A DNA stretch of 64,000 nucleotides, taken from contig NC_079507.1 of assembly GCF_030052815.1 (NCBI RefSeq), positions 65,737,144-65,801,143 on the forward strand. The letters are read 5' to 3'. Positions 1-11,825 of the stretch are shown here, piece after piece. Each line of letters begins with the position of its first letter. The first letter of the stretch is position 1. Source of the stretch: Hevea brasiliensis (taxonomy: Eukaryota; Streptophyta; Magnoliopsida; Malpighiales; Euphorbiaceae). The translations under genes and the position numbers were made by a program. The notes under the pieces were generated by a model, which was given only the letters and a program-made list of their open reading frames with translations, ran no database searches and was not told where the DNA came from.

Positions 1-309
1 ATTTTTTTTTTAATTTAATTATCTAAATTGATAAATTGAGTTAATTTGAGATAAAATTCGAATGCTGTAAAATATATTTTACAACTTACTCTTTTAATTT
101 TTTACTCTCTTTTAATATTTTACAATTTAAGCTCCGATTATTGTATGAAAAAATATTTTTTATATTTTTTAATTTTAAAAATATTAAATAAATTAATAAA
201 AAATATTTTTTTTAATTAAAAAAATTAAATTATTTTAAAAAATAATTTTTCCTTTTAAAAGTAAAATTAATTTTTTATTTTCTAAATTTTTATAATCTGA
301 ATCATGAAA

Positions 310-404
<95 letters not shown>

Positions 405-624
405 ATAAATATATATTATTAGTTTAATATTATAATCAAATAACAAAAATATTTTTTTGAAAAACGTTTTTTAAAAAAATTATATTTTATATATATATAT
501 ATAAATTATTTTTTAAAACAAATGTAACCTTACTCTTCAAATTTTATAAAAATTACAATTTAATTATTTTATCTCTATATATTCATCATTCCTGTATTCT
601 TTTTTTCATTATCCTCTCCATTTT
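1..624. other. AT-rich intergenic sequence
   Basis: Low-complexity AT-rich DNA with no credible coding sequence. It holds one long (TA)n array, listed separately, and ends at the target-site duplication ATTTT (620-624) of the adjoining solo LTR. Confidence 0.8.
311..402. repeat. (TA)46 microsatellite
   Basis: An uninterrupted TA dinucleotide run of about 92 bp, the longest simple repeat in the window. Such a tract is probably length-polymorphic. Confidence 0.97.
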
Positions 625-3254
625 TGTCACGACCCAACCTATGGGGCGGACCGGCACTAGGACCTGGGCCAGCCTAAAGCCCCCGAGGCTCGTAGTAAGC
701 CTAACTATTCCTTAACCCAACTCCAAGGCCCATTTGGGCTCAATTTCAAGAATTCAACCGGACAGAGTCCAGCCATAAAATGGACCTTTCAACGGGGAGT
801 TTTGACTCACCCGACCTGTAAACACAATATATAATCAATTGAGGAGCTCAGCTCACTCTCCACATACTCAAATGTCATAAAAATAAATAGGAGCTCAGCT
901 TACTCTCCACATACTCAAATGTCATAAAAATAAATAGGAGCTCAGCTCCCTCATCCAATCCATCAAACATGCATAAAATAATAAGTTTACAGGTCTAAAA
1001 TGACAATTTATATTACAGACCCAAATCAAATAAATATTTTTAACACATGCGAAAATTCTAAGAGTTAACAGGTTTATACAAACATTAATATCCTCTTGTG
1101 GCATGGAAAAATATTGAACAGGAGTGAGCGTTCGACTCAGAGAGTAAAATATCAATTTCAACTATAATCTCTATAACTATCTAAAGCTAATGCACCTTGT
1201 AGAGTGAAATGCAATATCAACAATATTTTCACATCATAACAGCAAAAAGGTAATTTGGAGCACTCACACACCCGATAATGTCAAACAATACATATATGGG
1301 ATTTGATCCCCTATACAGCTCTCTTAATCAAACCTGTGCCAGCGAAGAACTCAGCTCGAACTTCCACTTAATAACTAAATCGGGGTCCCAGTGAAGAACT
1401 CAAGTAGTGCCTACCCCGAAGGGATCCGGTCTCAGTGAAGATCTCAAGCCGTGTCTACCCATCCTATCCATAGCCAACACCACATCACACGCACGCTAAC
1501 GCACTCACACTGCTTCAAATTACTACAACAACATCCATGGCACTTTAACAGTTGTGAATGCAATATAAAACGTGCCTAGAGTTTAACTACATAGATATAT
1601 ACATATAAGTGATGCATGGGCATGCTTGAACATATAATAATAGTGAAATTACAATTAAAATTAATATTTTACTCACAGACTTGACAGTGGTCACTGTGGC
1701 GGCTGGGCGGAGGAAGAAGGCTATCCTGACTCACCTGACAATTATATTACAATTGTTTAATATAATTGACTCAATACAAACTAAGAAAAGACCAAATACG
1801 TCCTAAGTCGTGCCGAAAATCCAGCAGAGTCTCTCCTATACCTAGGACCTACCCAACCTGCAAAATGGCTCAAAACGCACTTCTATATTCACAAATCATA
1901 CACTCACATCTTAATCACATCACACAGCCCCTCCTGGGCCCATCCAAACAGTCATCAATTACAATATGTAAAATTACAGTTTAGTCCTTATAATTGACCT
2001 TTTATACAAAAACTATCCAAATAAACTCTAAAAATTCTAAAACTTTGCCCCGTAGTCCTTAGCAATATTACTAGGCTAATGCAAAAAGAATCATAATTTT
2101 CTGAGCTACGACGAATATTTTATGGATTTTTAATCCCATTTAAGCACTAGAAAATTACGAAAAAGCAAGGTTCGAGTTTACTTATGCCAATTTCGATCTC
2201 GGGAACACGCTCGAGGCATTTAACAACGGTGGGGTAGCCAAAATCCTGATCCAATTCCAAGACTTTTTTGGTAGTCGGTCTGTCTGGCCAGAAATTCACA
2301 AACCCGAACAATTGTCAAAATTCCGTGAATTGAAGGTACCTACACGAAGCCCACAACACGGGGGTTAGTATAAAATTTTTACAGAATTTTCTAAGCTCAT
2401 TTAATGCTCGGAAAAACACTGCGAAGTTCCGTGGGATCCACTGAAAAATGGTGTAGAAAAATTTTGAAATTTATATTTCCGCGAAGCTCTCGACGAGTGG
2501 AGCGCTCTGGTACTCTCGGTTTTCTCGTGGGGTTCACGATTTGCGAGAAATCTAGCCCAAAAGTCAAAATAGACTAAAACTTTCCGGACAAAAATTGGAC
2601 AAACCGCTCGATAGATTTTGATGTTCTTGGTGTCTATGGAAAGCTCTCGAGGTTTAGATGGTGTTTGACACAAGACCCGGCCCAAATGGTGGCCGGATCA
2701 GCCAGATTTCGGCCAGGAAGACGAAACGGTGCGCTGCGTGTTGCACGGCTTCGCGTGCGGTTTCCTGGCGTTCTAGGCTGCGGCCGGCGATAGGGGGAGG
2801 CTGGGGTGGCACGCTGGCGAGGTGGGGAGGCGGTTGGCCGGCCAGGGGAGGTGAGAGGAGAGAGAAAAAGGGAGAGAAAGAGAGAGAGACGACGCGACGC
2901 GGGAAGAAAAAGAAGAAAGGGAAGGAGCCGGTCCGATTCGGTCGATCCGATTCGGTCGGTCCGATTCAGGATATAAAATTTTGAATTTTTACTCTGCCTT
3001 GGCACCGAAAATGAGGCCCAAAAATTTTGAAAAATTCTAGAAAACTCAGAAAAATTCATAGACTCCAAATATATTTTTAGTTTTGCCACATAGTCTTTAA
3101 ATTAATTTTTAAAAATCATCAACTTTATACTTTCGAAAAATTGAACCCGATTTCTTAAACTCAAAAAATTTCAAATAATTTTCTAAAATTTATATAAAAT
3201 AAAATATTAATATTTATCCATAAAATAATAAATTTAAAAATTAGGGGTGCTACA
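625..3254 (-). mobile_element. Solo LTR of the chromovirus family, inverted
   Basis: This 2630-bp block is the reverse complement of the LTRs at 4177-6785 and 11826-14455. Read on the plus strand it opens with TGTCACGACCCAACC and closes with GGGGTGCTACA, the inverse of the TGTAACACCCC...TGACA ends of those LTRs. It is flanked by the 5-bp direct repeat ATTTT (620-624 and 3255-3259), a normal Ty3/gypsy target-site duplication. No internal region, PBS or PPT is attached, so it is a solo LTR left by unequal recombination between two LTRs. A stretch of about 49 bp near its 3' end is duplicated in tandem (about 843-940). The long open frames in its GC-rich centre (2634-3089 minus, 2658-2984 plus) recur in the other LTR copies and are not taken as genes. 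Confidence 0.93.
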
Positions 3255-4176
3255 ATTTTTATGTTAATAATAATAATAATAATAATAAATATTTAATAGA
3301 AAATCAAAATAAAAAATTATATTAATTCATTTTTTATATCTTAATCCCACGTTAAAACTGAAAATTTAAATCAATAAATTTAATAAATATTCAATTATTC
3401 TAACATCATAAATATTTTTTTAAAATATTTCTTGTAAAAATATAAAGATTTATTTATTAATTTTATAAATATCAATGACTAAAATATAATTTATTATTCA
3501 AAGTTACAAGCTCTTCACGTGCTTTTATATGCGTATTTCAAATTTTCTGTTAAATTAATTTAATTTATCAATTTTGAAGAATTATATCCATTAAAATTTT
3601 CAATTGTGTTTAATTGTATTTTACTATTAAACTTGAGAGTCAAATTATTTTTTTTTATTGATTTTATTAATTAAAATTTAAATTTATAATCACTCGATTT
3701 AAAAAATAATTATAATATTATCCATTTCTTAATAAAACAAGTGACCAAAAATTTTTTTTTTCTTTTAATCAGAAAGGAAGTCTTCATTCATGGCTTCTAG
3801 TCATTATTGTTTTGACAATGAATAATTGAATTTTGCACCTAAGGTTTCCTTTGAGAGGGATTATTGATCAGTGAACGTGAAGCACGCTTTACATGCAATT
3901 TCAGTTATGTGAAATTCTTATCATTTCCTCTTTCATCTTTATCTATCTCTCCTCCATTTTGCATAAACACAATTAGTTTTTTCATCGGTAGCAATCTTTT
4001 TTTTTTTTTTTCTTCTTCTTTTATTTTATTTTTTAATAACTATTAAATATGTGCCTTTAAAACAAATATTGGGGATATTTCCTCAAATTTTTTTTTTGAT
4101 AAATTTTTAAATTTGTTCTTTAGATCTTGAAACTTGTGATGCTTTCTCTCATTTAGTGAAATTGTTATATATTTTT
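3255..4176. other. AT-rich spacer, part of an old direct duplication
   Basis: No gene is seen. About 3330-3920 is recognisably related, in the same orientation and order, to about 14880-15870. The clearest anchor is the shared block beginning AGGTTTCCTTTGAGAG (3843 and 15783). The spacer lies between two oppositely oriented LTR copies. Confidence 0.6.
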
Positions 4177-6785
4177 TGTAACACACCAAAAATTTTAAAA
4201 TTTATTATTTTATGAGTATTATTGATATTTTAATTTTATTTAAATTTTAAAAAATTATTTGAGATTTTTCGGATTTTAAAAATAGGGTTCGATTTTCCGA
4301 AAATATAAATTTAGATGATTTTTAAAAATTAATTTAAAGACCACGTGGCAAAACTAAAAATATATTTGGAGTCTATGAATTTTTCTGAGTTTTCTAGAAT
4401 TTTTTTGAAATTTTTGGACCTCGTTTTCGGTCCCGAGGCAGAGTAAAAATTCAAAATTTTGTATCCTGAATCGAACAAGCCGAATCGAACCGGATTAGAT
4501 TGGATCGGTCGAATCGGACTGGCCTTTTCTTTTTCTTCTTCCCCCTTCCTCGCGCGCGTCCGACCTCCCTCCCTTTCTCTCTCTTTTTCTCTCTCCTCCC
4601 TCCTCCCCTTGCCGCGTCGCCTCCTTCCCGCCACCCACTCATGGGCGCCCACCTCCAGTCCCACCACCGCCGCCACTGAACGCCGAAAAACGGCGCTCGA
4701 AGTGGAGGGACGCGCGCACGAAACCGTTCGACTTCCCGGGCCAAAATCCGGCCGATACAACCACCAATCGGACCGGGTCTTGTGTCTAAACTCATCTACT
4801 CGTCGAGAGCTTTCCATAGACACCAAGAATACCGAAATCCATCAAGCGGTTTGTCCAATTTTTGTCCAGGAAGTTTTAACCCATTTTGACTTTCGGGCTA
4901 GATTTCTCGCAAACCGTGAATCCCACGAGAAAACTGAGAGTACCAGAGCGCTCCACTCGTCGAGAGCTTTCAGACGACATAAATTTTGAATTTTTCAGAC
5001 ACCGTTTTTCAGTGGGTCCCACGAAAACTTTGCAGTGTCTTTTATGTACTAACCCCCGTGTCGTGGGCTTCGTGTAGGTATCTTCAATTCGCGGAAATTC
5101 GACAGTTGCCCGGGTCTGTGAATTTCCGGCCAGACAGACCCGTTACCGGAAAAGTCTCCGAATTGGACCGAGGTTTTGGCTACCCCCCCATTGTCAGACG
5201 TCCCGAGCGCGTCCCCGGAGTCGGAATCGGCAAAGGTAAACCCGAACCTTGCTTTTTCGTAATTTTCTAGTGCTTAAATAGGATTAAAAATCCATAAAAT
5301 ATTTGTGGTAGCTCAGAAAATTATGATTCTTTTTGGAATAACCTAGTAATATTGCTAAGGACCGCAGGGCAAAGTTTTAGAATTTTTAGAGCTTGTTTGG
5401 ATAGTTTTTGCAAAAATGATCAATTATAAGGACTAAATTGAAATTTTACATATTGTGATGGATGACTGATTTGATGGGCCCAGGAGGGGCTGTGTGATGT
5501 GATTGAGTTGTGGATATATGGGTTGTGAATATAGAAGTGTGTTTTGAGCCCTTTTGCAGGTTGGGTAGGTCCTAGGTATAGGGGAGACTCTGCCGGATTT
5601 TCGGCACGACTTAGGACGTAATTGGTCTTTTCTTGATTCGTATTGAGTCATTTGTATTAAATAATTGTAATGTAATTGTCAGGTGAGCCGGGACAGCCTT
5701 CTTCCTCCGCCCAGCCGCCACAGTGACCGTTGTCAAGTCTGTGAGTAAAATATTAATTTTAATTGTAATTTCACTATTATTATATGTTCAAGCATGCCCA
5801 TGCATCACTTATATGCATATATCTATGTAGATAAACTTTAGGCACGATTTATGTTGCATTCATAACTGTGAAAGTGCCATGTATGTTGTTGTGGTAATTT
5901 GGAGCAGTGTGCGTGCGTTGGCGTGCGTGTGATGTAGTGTAGACTATGGATAGGACGAGTAGACACGGCTTGAGATCTTCGCTGGGACCCGGTCCTTCGG
6001 GGTAGACACGGCTTGAGTTCTTCGCTGGGACCCTGATTTGGTTTTTAAGCGAAAGTCCGGCTTGAGTTCTTCGCTGGCACCCAGTTGGATTTAAGAGAGT
6101 TGTATAGGGGATCAGCTCCCATATATTATGATTGATACTACTGGGTGTGTGAGTGCTCCAAATTACCTTTTTGCTGTTATGATATGAATTTATTGCTGAT
6201 GATGCATTTCACTCTACAGGGTGCATTAGTTTCAGATAGTTATAGAGATTATGGTTAAAATTGATATTTTACTCTCTGAGTCGAACGCTCACTCCTGTTC
6301 AATATTTTTCCAGGCCACAGGAGGATATTTTTGAGGTTAACCTGCTTTCTCCCTCGCAGGTTATTTATTCATGTTTGTGTAATTCTATAAATTTTTAGAA
6401 TTTCTGTATGTGTTAGGAATGTTTATTTGATATGGGTCTGTAAACTAAATTATTATTTTGGACCTGTAAACTTAATATTCTATGCATGTTTGATGGATTG
6501 GATGAGGGAGCTGAGCTCCCATTTATTTTCATGCTGATGAGTATGTGGAGGGTGAACTGAGCTCCCCAATTGAGTATTTACTGTGTTTGCAGGTCGGGTG
6601 AGTCAAAAACTCCCCGTTGGTATGTCCATTTTAGGGCCGGACTCTGTCCGGTTGATTTCTTGAAATTGGGCCCAAATGGGCCTTAGAGTTGGGTTAAGTG
6701 AATAGTTAGGCTTACTGCGGGCCTCGGGGGCTTTAGGCTGGCCCAGGTCCTAGTGCCGATCCGGCCCATAGGTTGGGTCATGACA
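4177..6785 (+). repeat. 5' LTR of chromovirus
   Basis: This 2609-bp LTR matches 11826-14455 along its length. It lacks a segment of about 38 bp that the 3' LTR keeps at about 12671-12708; the segment is bounded by TTTA on both sides, which suggests a microhomology deletion. The solo LTR at 625-3254 also has the segment, so the deletion is in this copy. The centre (about 4480-4760) is GC-rich and pyrimidine-rich. A threefold imperfect repeat of about 40-45 bp lies at about 5960-6085. Confidence 0.93.
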
Positions 6786-6789
6786 AATG

Positions 6790-6801
6790 TGGTATCAGAG
6801 C
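6790..6801 (+). other. Primer binding site (initiator Met-tRNA type)
   Basis: TGGTATCAGAGC lies four bases after the 5' LTR. It is complementary to the 3' end of plant initiator methionine tRNA, the usual primer of Ty3/gypsy chromoviruses. Confidence 0.92.
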
Positions 6802-6989
6802 TTAGGCTCTAGATTCATAGGGAAAAATTGTCTAAGTGTTGGAAAGAGTCTACTAGGAGTCACATGTGGAAAAATAGGGTCCACATTTGTCTTGCATTGT
6901 CATCTTTGCTTCTAATTTCTGCTTTATATATTGTGTGTGAATATGAGTCATAGAGCTGTGTAACGTGCAGTTTTGAATTTTGTGGGCTA

Positions 6990-8125
6990 ATGCTGCTGAA
7001 TTTCAGGAAAATGTGTAGAAGCAGGAGAGCTATCACTGCACCAGAACCAGATGTGCCTGACGAGGTGTCAGCACAAGATGAGGCGCCTGCCCCGAGGAGG
7101 CAGTGTAGGAGGCCTAGAGCTGCTCAAGCAGAAGAGCAGCTGCCAACAGTTAAGGATCAGTCTTTCATGGCACAGGGTCCCATGGATCCCATGGCAGCTA
7201 CTCTAGCTGGGTTACAGAGAACCATCGATATGATGGCGTAGTCTATGGTCCACCCTCTACAGCAGCAGCAGTCCACCGCACCAAGAGGGGAACCTTACAA
7301 ACAGATAATAAATTTCAAGAAGTTAGTGCCTGGTACTTATGATGTGTCAGACGATGCATATCGGTTTTTAGATTCCTGCAGACAGGCAGGAACAGAGTTG
7401 TAGTTGACTGATAGAAGACTTATAGAGTGTATGCACCATGTCATGGGGCCCATGCCTAGACAGTGGATGAATGATTACATATCACCTCGGATGGAGGGTT
7501 TATCGTGGACTCAGTTTGTGGAACTGTTCATCAATCGGTTTGTGCCAGAAAGCTTCAGGGATCAAAAGCAGTGGGCCTTTGAGGCCTTAAGACAGAATGG
7601 TAGCTCTGTAGATGAATATGCTACAGAATTTCTGGAATTGAGCAGATATGCCCCTATAGCAGTATCTACAGAAACTATGAAGGTGAAGAGATTCCTAAAG
7701 GAGCTTGACAGGAGGTATGCAAACCTGGCCATGATGTCGGATCAGTCTTTTGACGTGGTAGTTGATCGAGCCAGACAGATAGAGATTAGCTATGCTGCGG
7801 ATGACAGCGGAAGAGCAAAGAAAAACAAAGCAGAGGGTTCTTCAGGTACTCCCCACATGGGTACTCCAGATAGTGGTGGCCAGAGTAATTTCAGAGGAAG
7901 AAGTAGGAACAAGAAGAGTGGTTTTAGACACAAATCCCGAGAGTTCAGACCAGGGTACGGATCCAGCAGTGGTCACAGTTCGGGGTACAACAGTTCTGGG
8001 TCTGGTTTAGGATCCTCCTTGGCACCTTGTGCACAGTGTGGAAGAGGACATTCAGGACCTTGTATGATGGGTTCAGGAGTATACTTCAAGTGTGGCTAAC
8101 CAGGTCACTTTGCTAGGGAATGCCC
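6990..8125 (+). pseudogene. gag: Chromovirus gag, broken
   Basis: Capsid/nucleocapsid part of the polyprotein, which in a working element packages the RNA in virus-like particles. The frame can begin at ATG 6990 or, after seven codons, at ATG 7011. A basic N-terminal part is followed by a retrotransposon gag domain at about 7300-7760, recognisable by RQWMNDY, WTQFVELF and VDEYATEFLELS. A Ser/Gly-rich linker then leads to the zinc-knuckle region at about 8025-8125. In-frame stops lie at 7239-7241 (TAG), 7401-7403 (TAG) and 8097-8099 (TAA), the last inside the zinc knuckle. The first knuckle cysteine position also appears to be tyrosine (VYFKCG). All three stops can be explained by single C-to-T changes. 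The frame continues into pol without a shift. Confidence 0.88.
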
Positions 8126-8126
8126 C

Positions 8127-10148
8127 GTGTTCAGTGAGCCACAGATGGGTCACAGAGTTCTGTTGCAAATGTTCTTCGCCAGTTGTATCCGGGTGCTTCC
8201 AGCATGGCAGGCAGTCAGTTCAGTGGCCAACAGGGCCGAGGACAAGGGGGACATGGATTTTGAGGCAGATCAGGAGGTAGAAGTCGATGTCGTGGTTACG
8301 CCACTCGGGGGTCAAGCTTGGGTTTTCACCCTGACCCATCAGGATGCTCAGGCTTCAAATGCAGTTGTGGCAGGTATTCTTCTAGTCTGTTCCTATGAGG
8401 CTCGTGTTTTAATAGATCCGGATGCTATGCACTCATTTGTCTCCCCTGTGTTTGCCATGAGATTGGGTAGACACCCTACAACCTTAGAATGTCCTTTGTC
8501 GGTAGCTACCCCACTTAGTGACAACATAGATGTAGATATGGTTTTTCCGGGTAGCCTAGTAGTAGTGGATGGAAAGATCCTCCCAGTAGACTTGGTTCCT
8601 CTACCAGTAATAGATTTTGATGTCATCTTGGGGATGGATTGGTTGGCAACTCATTATGCCACTTTAGACTGCAGGAACAAAAAAGTGCATTTCCACATAC
8701 CTGGTGTGGAAGAGTTTAGCTTCGATGGTGACAGGAGCGTGGCTCCATATAACTTGGTGTCAGCAATTAGTGCTAGAAAAATGTTGAGGCGTGGATGTCA
8801 AGGGTATTTGGCATTGGTGAGAGATACCTCTGTAGAAGGTGTCAACATGGAAAATGTTCCTGTTGTCAGAGAATTCATGGATGTCTTCCCTGAAGAGCTT
8901 CCAGGGTTGCCACCGAAAAGGGAAATAGAGTTCTGCATTGATATTGTGCCGGGTACAAACCCCATATCAATGCCGCCTTACAGGATGGCACCAGCAGAAT
9001 TGAAAGAGCTAAAGGAGCAACTACAAGAGCTTTTGGACAAGGGTTTTATACGTCCGAGCACTTCACCCTGGGGTGCTCCTGTTCTATTTGTGAGAAAGAA
9101 GGATGGGTCATTGAGGTTGTGTATTGACTATAGACAGTTGAACAAGGTGACTGTGAAGAATAAGTATCCACTTCCTCGGATCGATGACCTATTTGACCAG
9201 CTCCAAGGGGCTAGATTCTTTTCCAAGATAGACTTGTGATCAGGCTACCATCAGTTGAGAATTAGGAATGAGGACGTGTCCAAAACGGCATTCAGGACAA
9301 GATATGGTCATTATGAGTTCTTGGTGATGTCTTTTGGACTCACTAATGCACCAGCAGCTTTCATGGACTTGATGAACAGGGTGTTCAAGCCATTTTTGGA
9401 CTGTTTTGTCATCGTATTCATAGATGACATTCTGGTATACTCACGGACCAAGGAAGAGCACGTGTGGCACTTGAGAATGGTGTTACAGACTTTGAGGGAG
9501 CACCAGCTATATGCCAAAATTTCAAAATGTGAATTTTAGCTAGAAAGCATCTCATTCTTGGGACACGTGGTTTCTAGGGAAGGTATTCAAGTGGATCCCA
9601 AGAAAATTGAAGCTGTAACTGATTGGCTTAGGCCTACAACAGCCACTGAGGTGTGAAGTTTTCTGGGCCTAGCTGGCTACTATAGGCGTTTTGTGCAAGA
9701 TTTTTCTAGGATAGCAGCTCCCTTAATTAAGTTAACTCGAAAGAATGTTCCATTCATTTGGACAGATGACTGTAAGAAGAGCTTCCAGAAGTTTAAGGAG
9801 TGTCCAACCACTGCCCCTGTGTTGACACTACCTATGAGTGGTGAAGGATACACCGTGTACTGTGACGCCTCCAGAGTTGGCTTAGGGTGTGTTTTGATGC
9901 AGAATGGAAAGGTAGTAGCTTATGCTTCAAGGCAGCTGAAGAGGCATGAGCAGAACTACCCCACCCATGATTTGGAAATGGCGGCTGTAATCTTTGCACT
10001 AAAAATCTGGAGACATTACCTGTATGGTGAAGTGTGCGAGATATACACCGACCACAAGAGTTTGAAGTACATCTTCCAACAGAGGGATTTAAACTTGAGA
10101 CAGAGGAGATGGATGGAGCTTCTGAAAGACTATGATTGCACCATCTAG
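8127..10148 (+). pseudogene. pol: Chromovirus pol: protease, reverse transcriptase, RNase H, broken
   Basis: Same reading frame as gag. The aspartic protease region is at about 8390-8660 ([12 protein letters not shown], then VILGMDWL). At the catalytic site the residues after Asp are Pro-Asp rather than the usual Ser/Pro-Gly, so the protease looks damaged. Reverse transcriptase spans about 8930-9640 and keeps the catalytic FIDDILVYS and the upstream FSKIDL. RNase H at about 9840-10140 keeps the acidic residues in YCDAS, DLEMAAV and YTDHKSL. In-frame stops are at 9237-9239 (TGA), 9537-9539 (TAG), 9654-9656 (TGA) and 10146-10148 (TAG). Each is one C-to-T or G-to-A transition from a common sense codon. 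The product would have primed and copied the element RNA. Confidence 0.92.
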
Positions 10149-11763
10149 TACCACCCTGGGAAGGCCAATGTAGAGGTAGATGCTTTGAGTAGGAAGTTTT
10201 CTGGCAGTTTGGCGCACATTTCAGTGGAGAAGAGACTGTGGATTCGGGAAGCACATGAGTTAATGGATCAAGGTTTAATCCTAGATCTTTCAGATGAGGG
10301 GGTATTATTGGCTCATTTTTTAGTGAGGCCAGACTTGCGGGACAGAGTTAGAGTTTCCCAGGACAAAGACCAACAATTGATGAAGATCATAAAAAGAGTA
10401 CAGCAAGGTGAAGGTGGTGAGTTCGGGTTTGCCAATGATAGCGCCCTTATGCAAGGTTCTAGGATATGTGTGCCCGATGTGGACAATCTCAGAAATGAAA
10501 TCATGCAAGAGGCACACTATACCCTGTACAATGTCCACCCAGGTTCTACCAAGATATACCATGATGTAAAAGATAGCTACTAGTGGAATGGCATGAAGAG
10601 AGACATAGCAGACTTTGTGTCCAAGTGCTTGACTTGTCAGAAGGTGAAGTTTGAATATCAGAGACCGTCAGGGAAGCTGCAAGAGCTCCCTATCCCAGAA
10701 TGGAAGTGGGAAATGATTACTATGGATTTTGTGATTGGGTTACCTCGTACCACGCGAGGATATGATTCGATATGGGTAATTGTAGACCGTCTAACCAAAT
10801 CAGCTCACTTCTTACCTGTGAAGACTACGTATTCTGTGGCACAGTACGCCCGACTCTACATTCGAGAAATAGTCAGATTGCATGGAGTTCCAGCTTCCAT
10901 AATATCTGACAGAGGGCCCCAGTTCACTTCTCGATTTTGGAGAAAGTTGCAGGAGGCACTTGGCACACAGTTGAACTTCAGTACGGCCTTCCACCCTCAG
11001 ACAGAAGGACAGTCCGAAAGGACAATCCAAACACTGGAAGACATGCTTCGCATGAGTGTTTTGGATTTTGGAGGTCAATGGGATGATCAGCTAGCTTTGG
11101 TGGAGTTTGCCTACAACAACAGTTACCATTCCAGCATAGGGATGGCACCCTATGAGGCACTATATGGAAGAAAGTGTGGGTCTCCTCTGTGTTGGACGGA
11201 AATGGGAGAAGCGAAGGTGCATGATGTAGACCTAGTGCAGTACACTTCAGAGATAGTTCCTTTGATCAGGGAACGATTGAAACAACTTTTCGAGGCGTAA
11301 GAGTTATGCAGACCCCAGACGGAGGGATGTGGAGTTTGCAGTAGGCGACTATGTATTCCTGAAGGTTTCTCCGATGAAGGGAGTGATGAGATTTAGAAAG
11401 AAGGGCAAGTTGGCACCTCGGTACATTGGACCTTTTGAGGTTACTGATAGAGTTGGAGCAGTTGCCTACCGGTTGGAGCTACCACCCAACCTTTCTCATG
11501 TTCATCCTGTGTTTCACATCTCCATGCTCAGGAAATACATTCCAGATCCTTCTCATGTACTACAGCCGGATGTAATAGAGCTAAAAGAGAACTTGACTTT
11601 TGAGGAGCAACCTGTAGCCATAGTGGACTACCAAGTGAGACAACTAAGATCAAAACAGATCCCTATGGTTAAGGTTTTGTGGAGGAGTCAGTCAGTGGAA
11701 AAGTGCACCTGGGAGTCAGAACGGGACATGCGTAGCAAGTACCCTTATCTGTTCAATGTGTAA
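10149..11763 (+). pseudogene. pol: Chromovirus pol: integrase with C-terminal chromodomain, broken
   Basis: The zinc-binding HHCC part lies at about 10510-10640 (AHYTLYNVHPG, later CLTCQ) and is cut by an in-frame TAG at 10581-10583. The catalytic core at about 10720-11080 keeps both Asp and the Glu in MDFVIGLP, ISDRGPQFTS and EGQSERTIQTLED. At 11298-11300 the frame ends in TAA. The homologous continuation ([16 protein letters not shown]) runs one frame on from about 11299, so a frameshift lies at about 11283-11298. The last 144 codons (11329-11763) contain the GPFEV and [12 protein letters not shown] motifs of the integrase C-terminus and then a chromodomain (about 11610-11755, with VKVLWRSQ and CTWESE). 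Chromodomains of this family direct insertion to heterochromatin. Confidence 0.92.
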
Positions 11764-11812
11764 TCATGTACTTTATTCTGCCTTGTGTAAAATTCGAGGA
11801 CGAATTTTCTGT

Positions 11813-11825
11813 AAGGGGGGAAGAA
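11813..11825 (+). other. Polypurine tract
   Basis: AAGGGGGGAAGAA lies immediately before the 3' LTR and primes plus-strand DNA synthesis in this class of element. The short leader before it (ATTCGAGGACGAATTTTCT) is a widespread pre-PPT signature of these plant elements. Confidence 0.9.

Noticed and set aside
2634..3089. 151-aa and 108-aa overlapping open frames in the solo LTR
   Set aside because: They lie in the GC-rich core of an LTR, overlap on both strands and shift or break in the sister LTRs.
4329..4989. Several open frames of 94-176 aa in the 5' LTR
   Set aside because: They are repeated in the 3' LTR with different frames, and their Arg/Ser-rich sequence comes from CT-rich low complexity.
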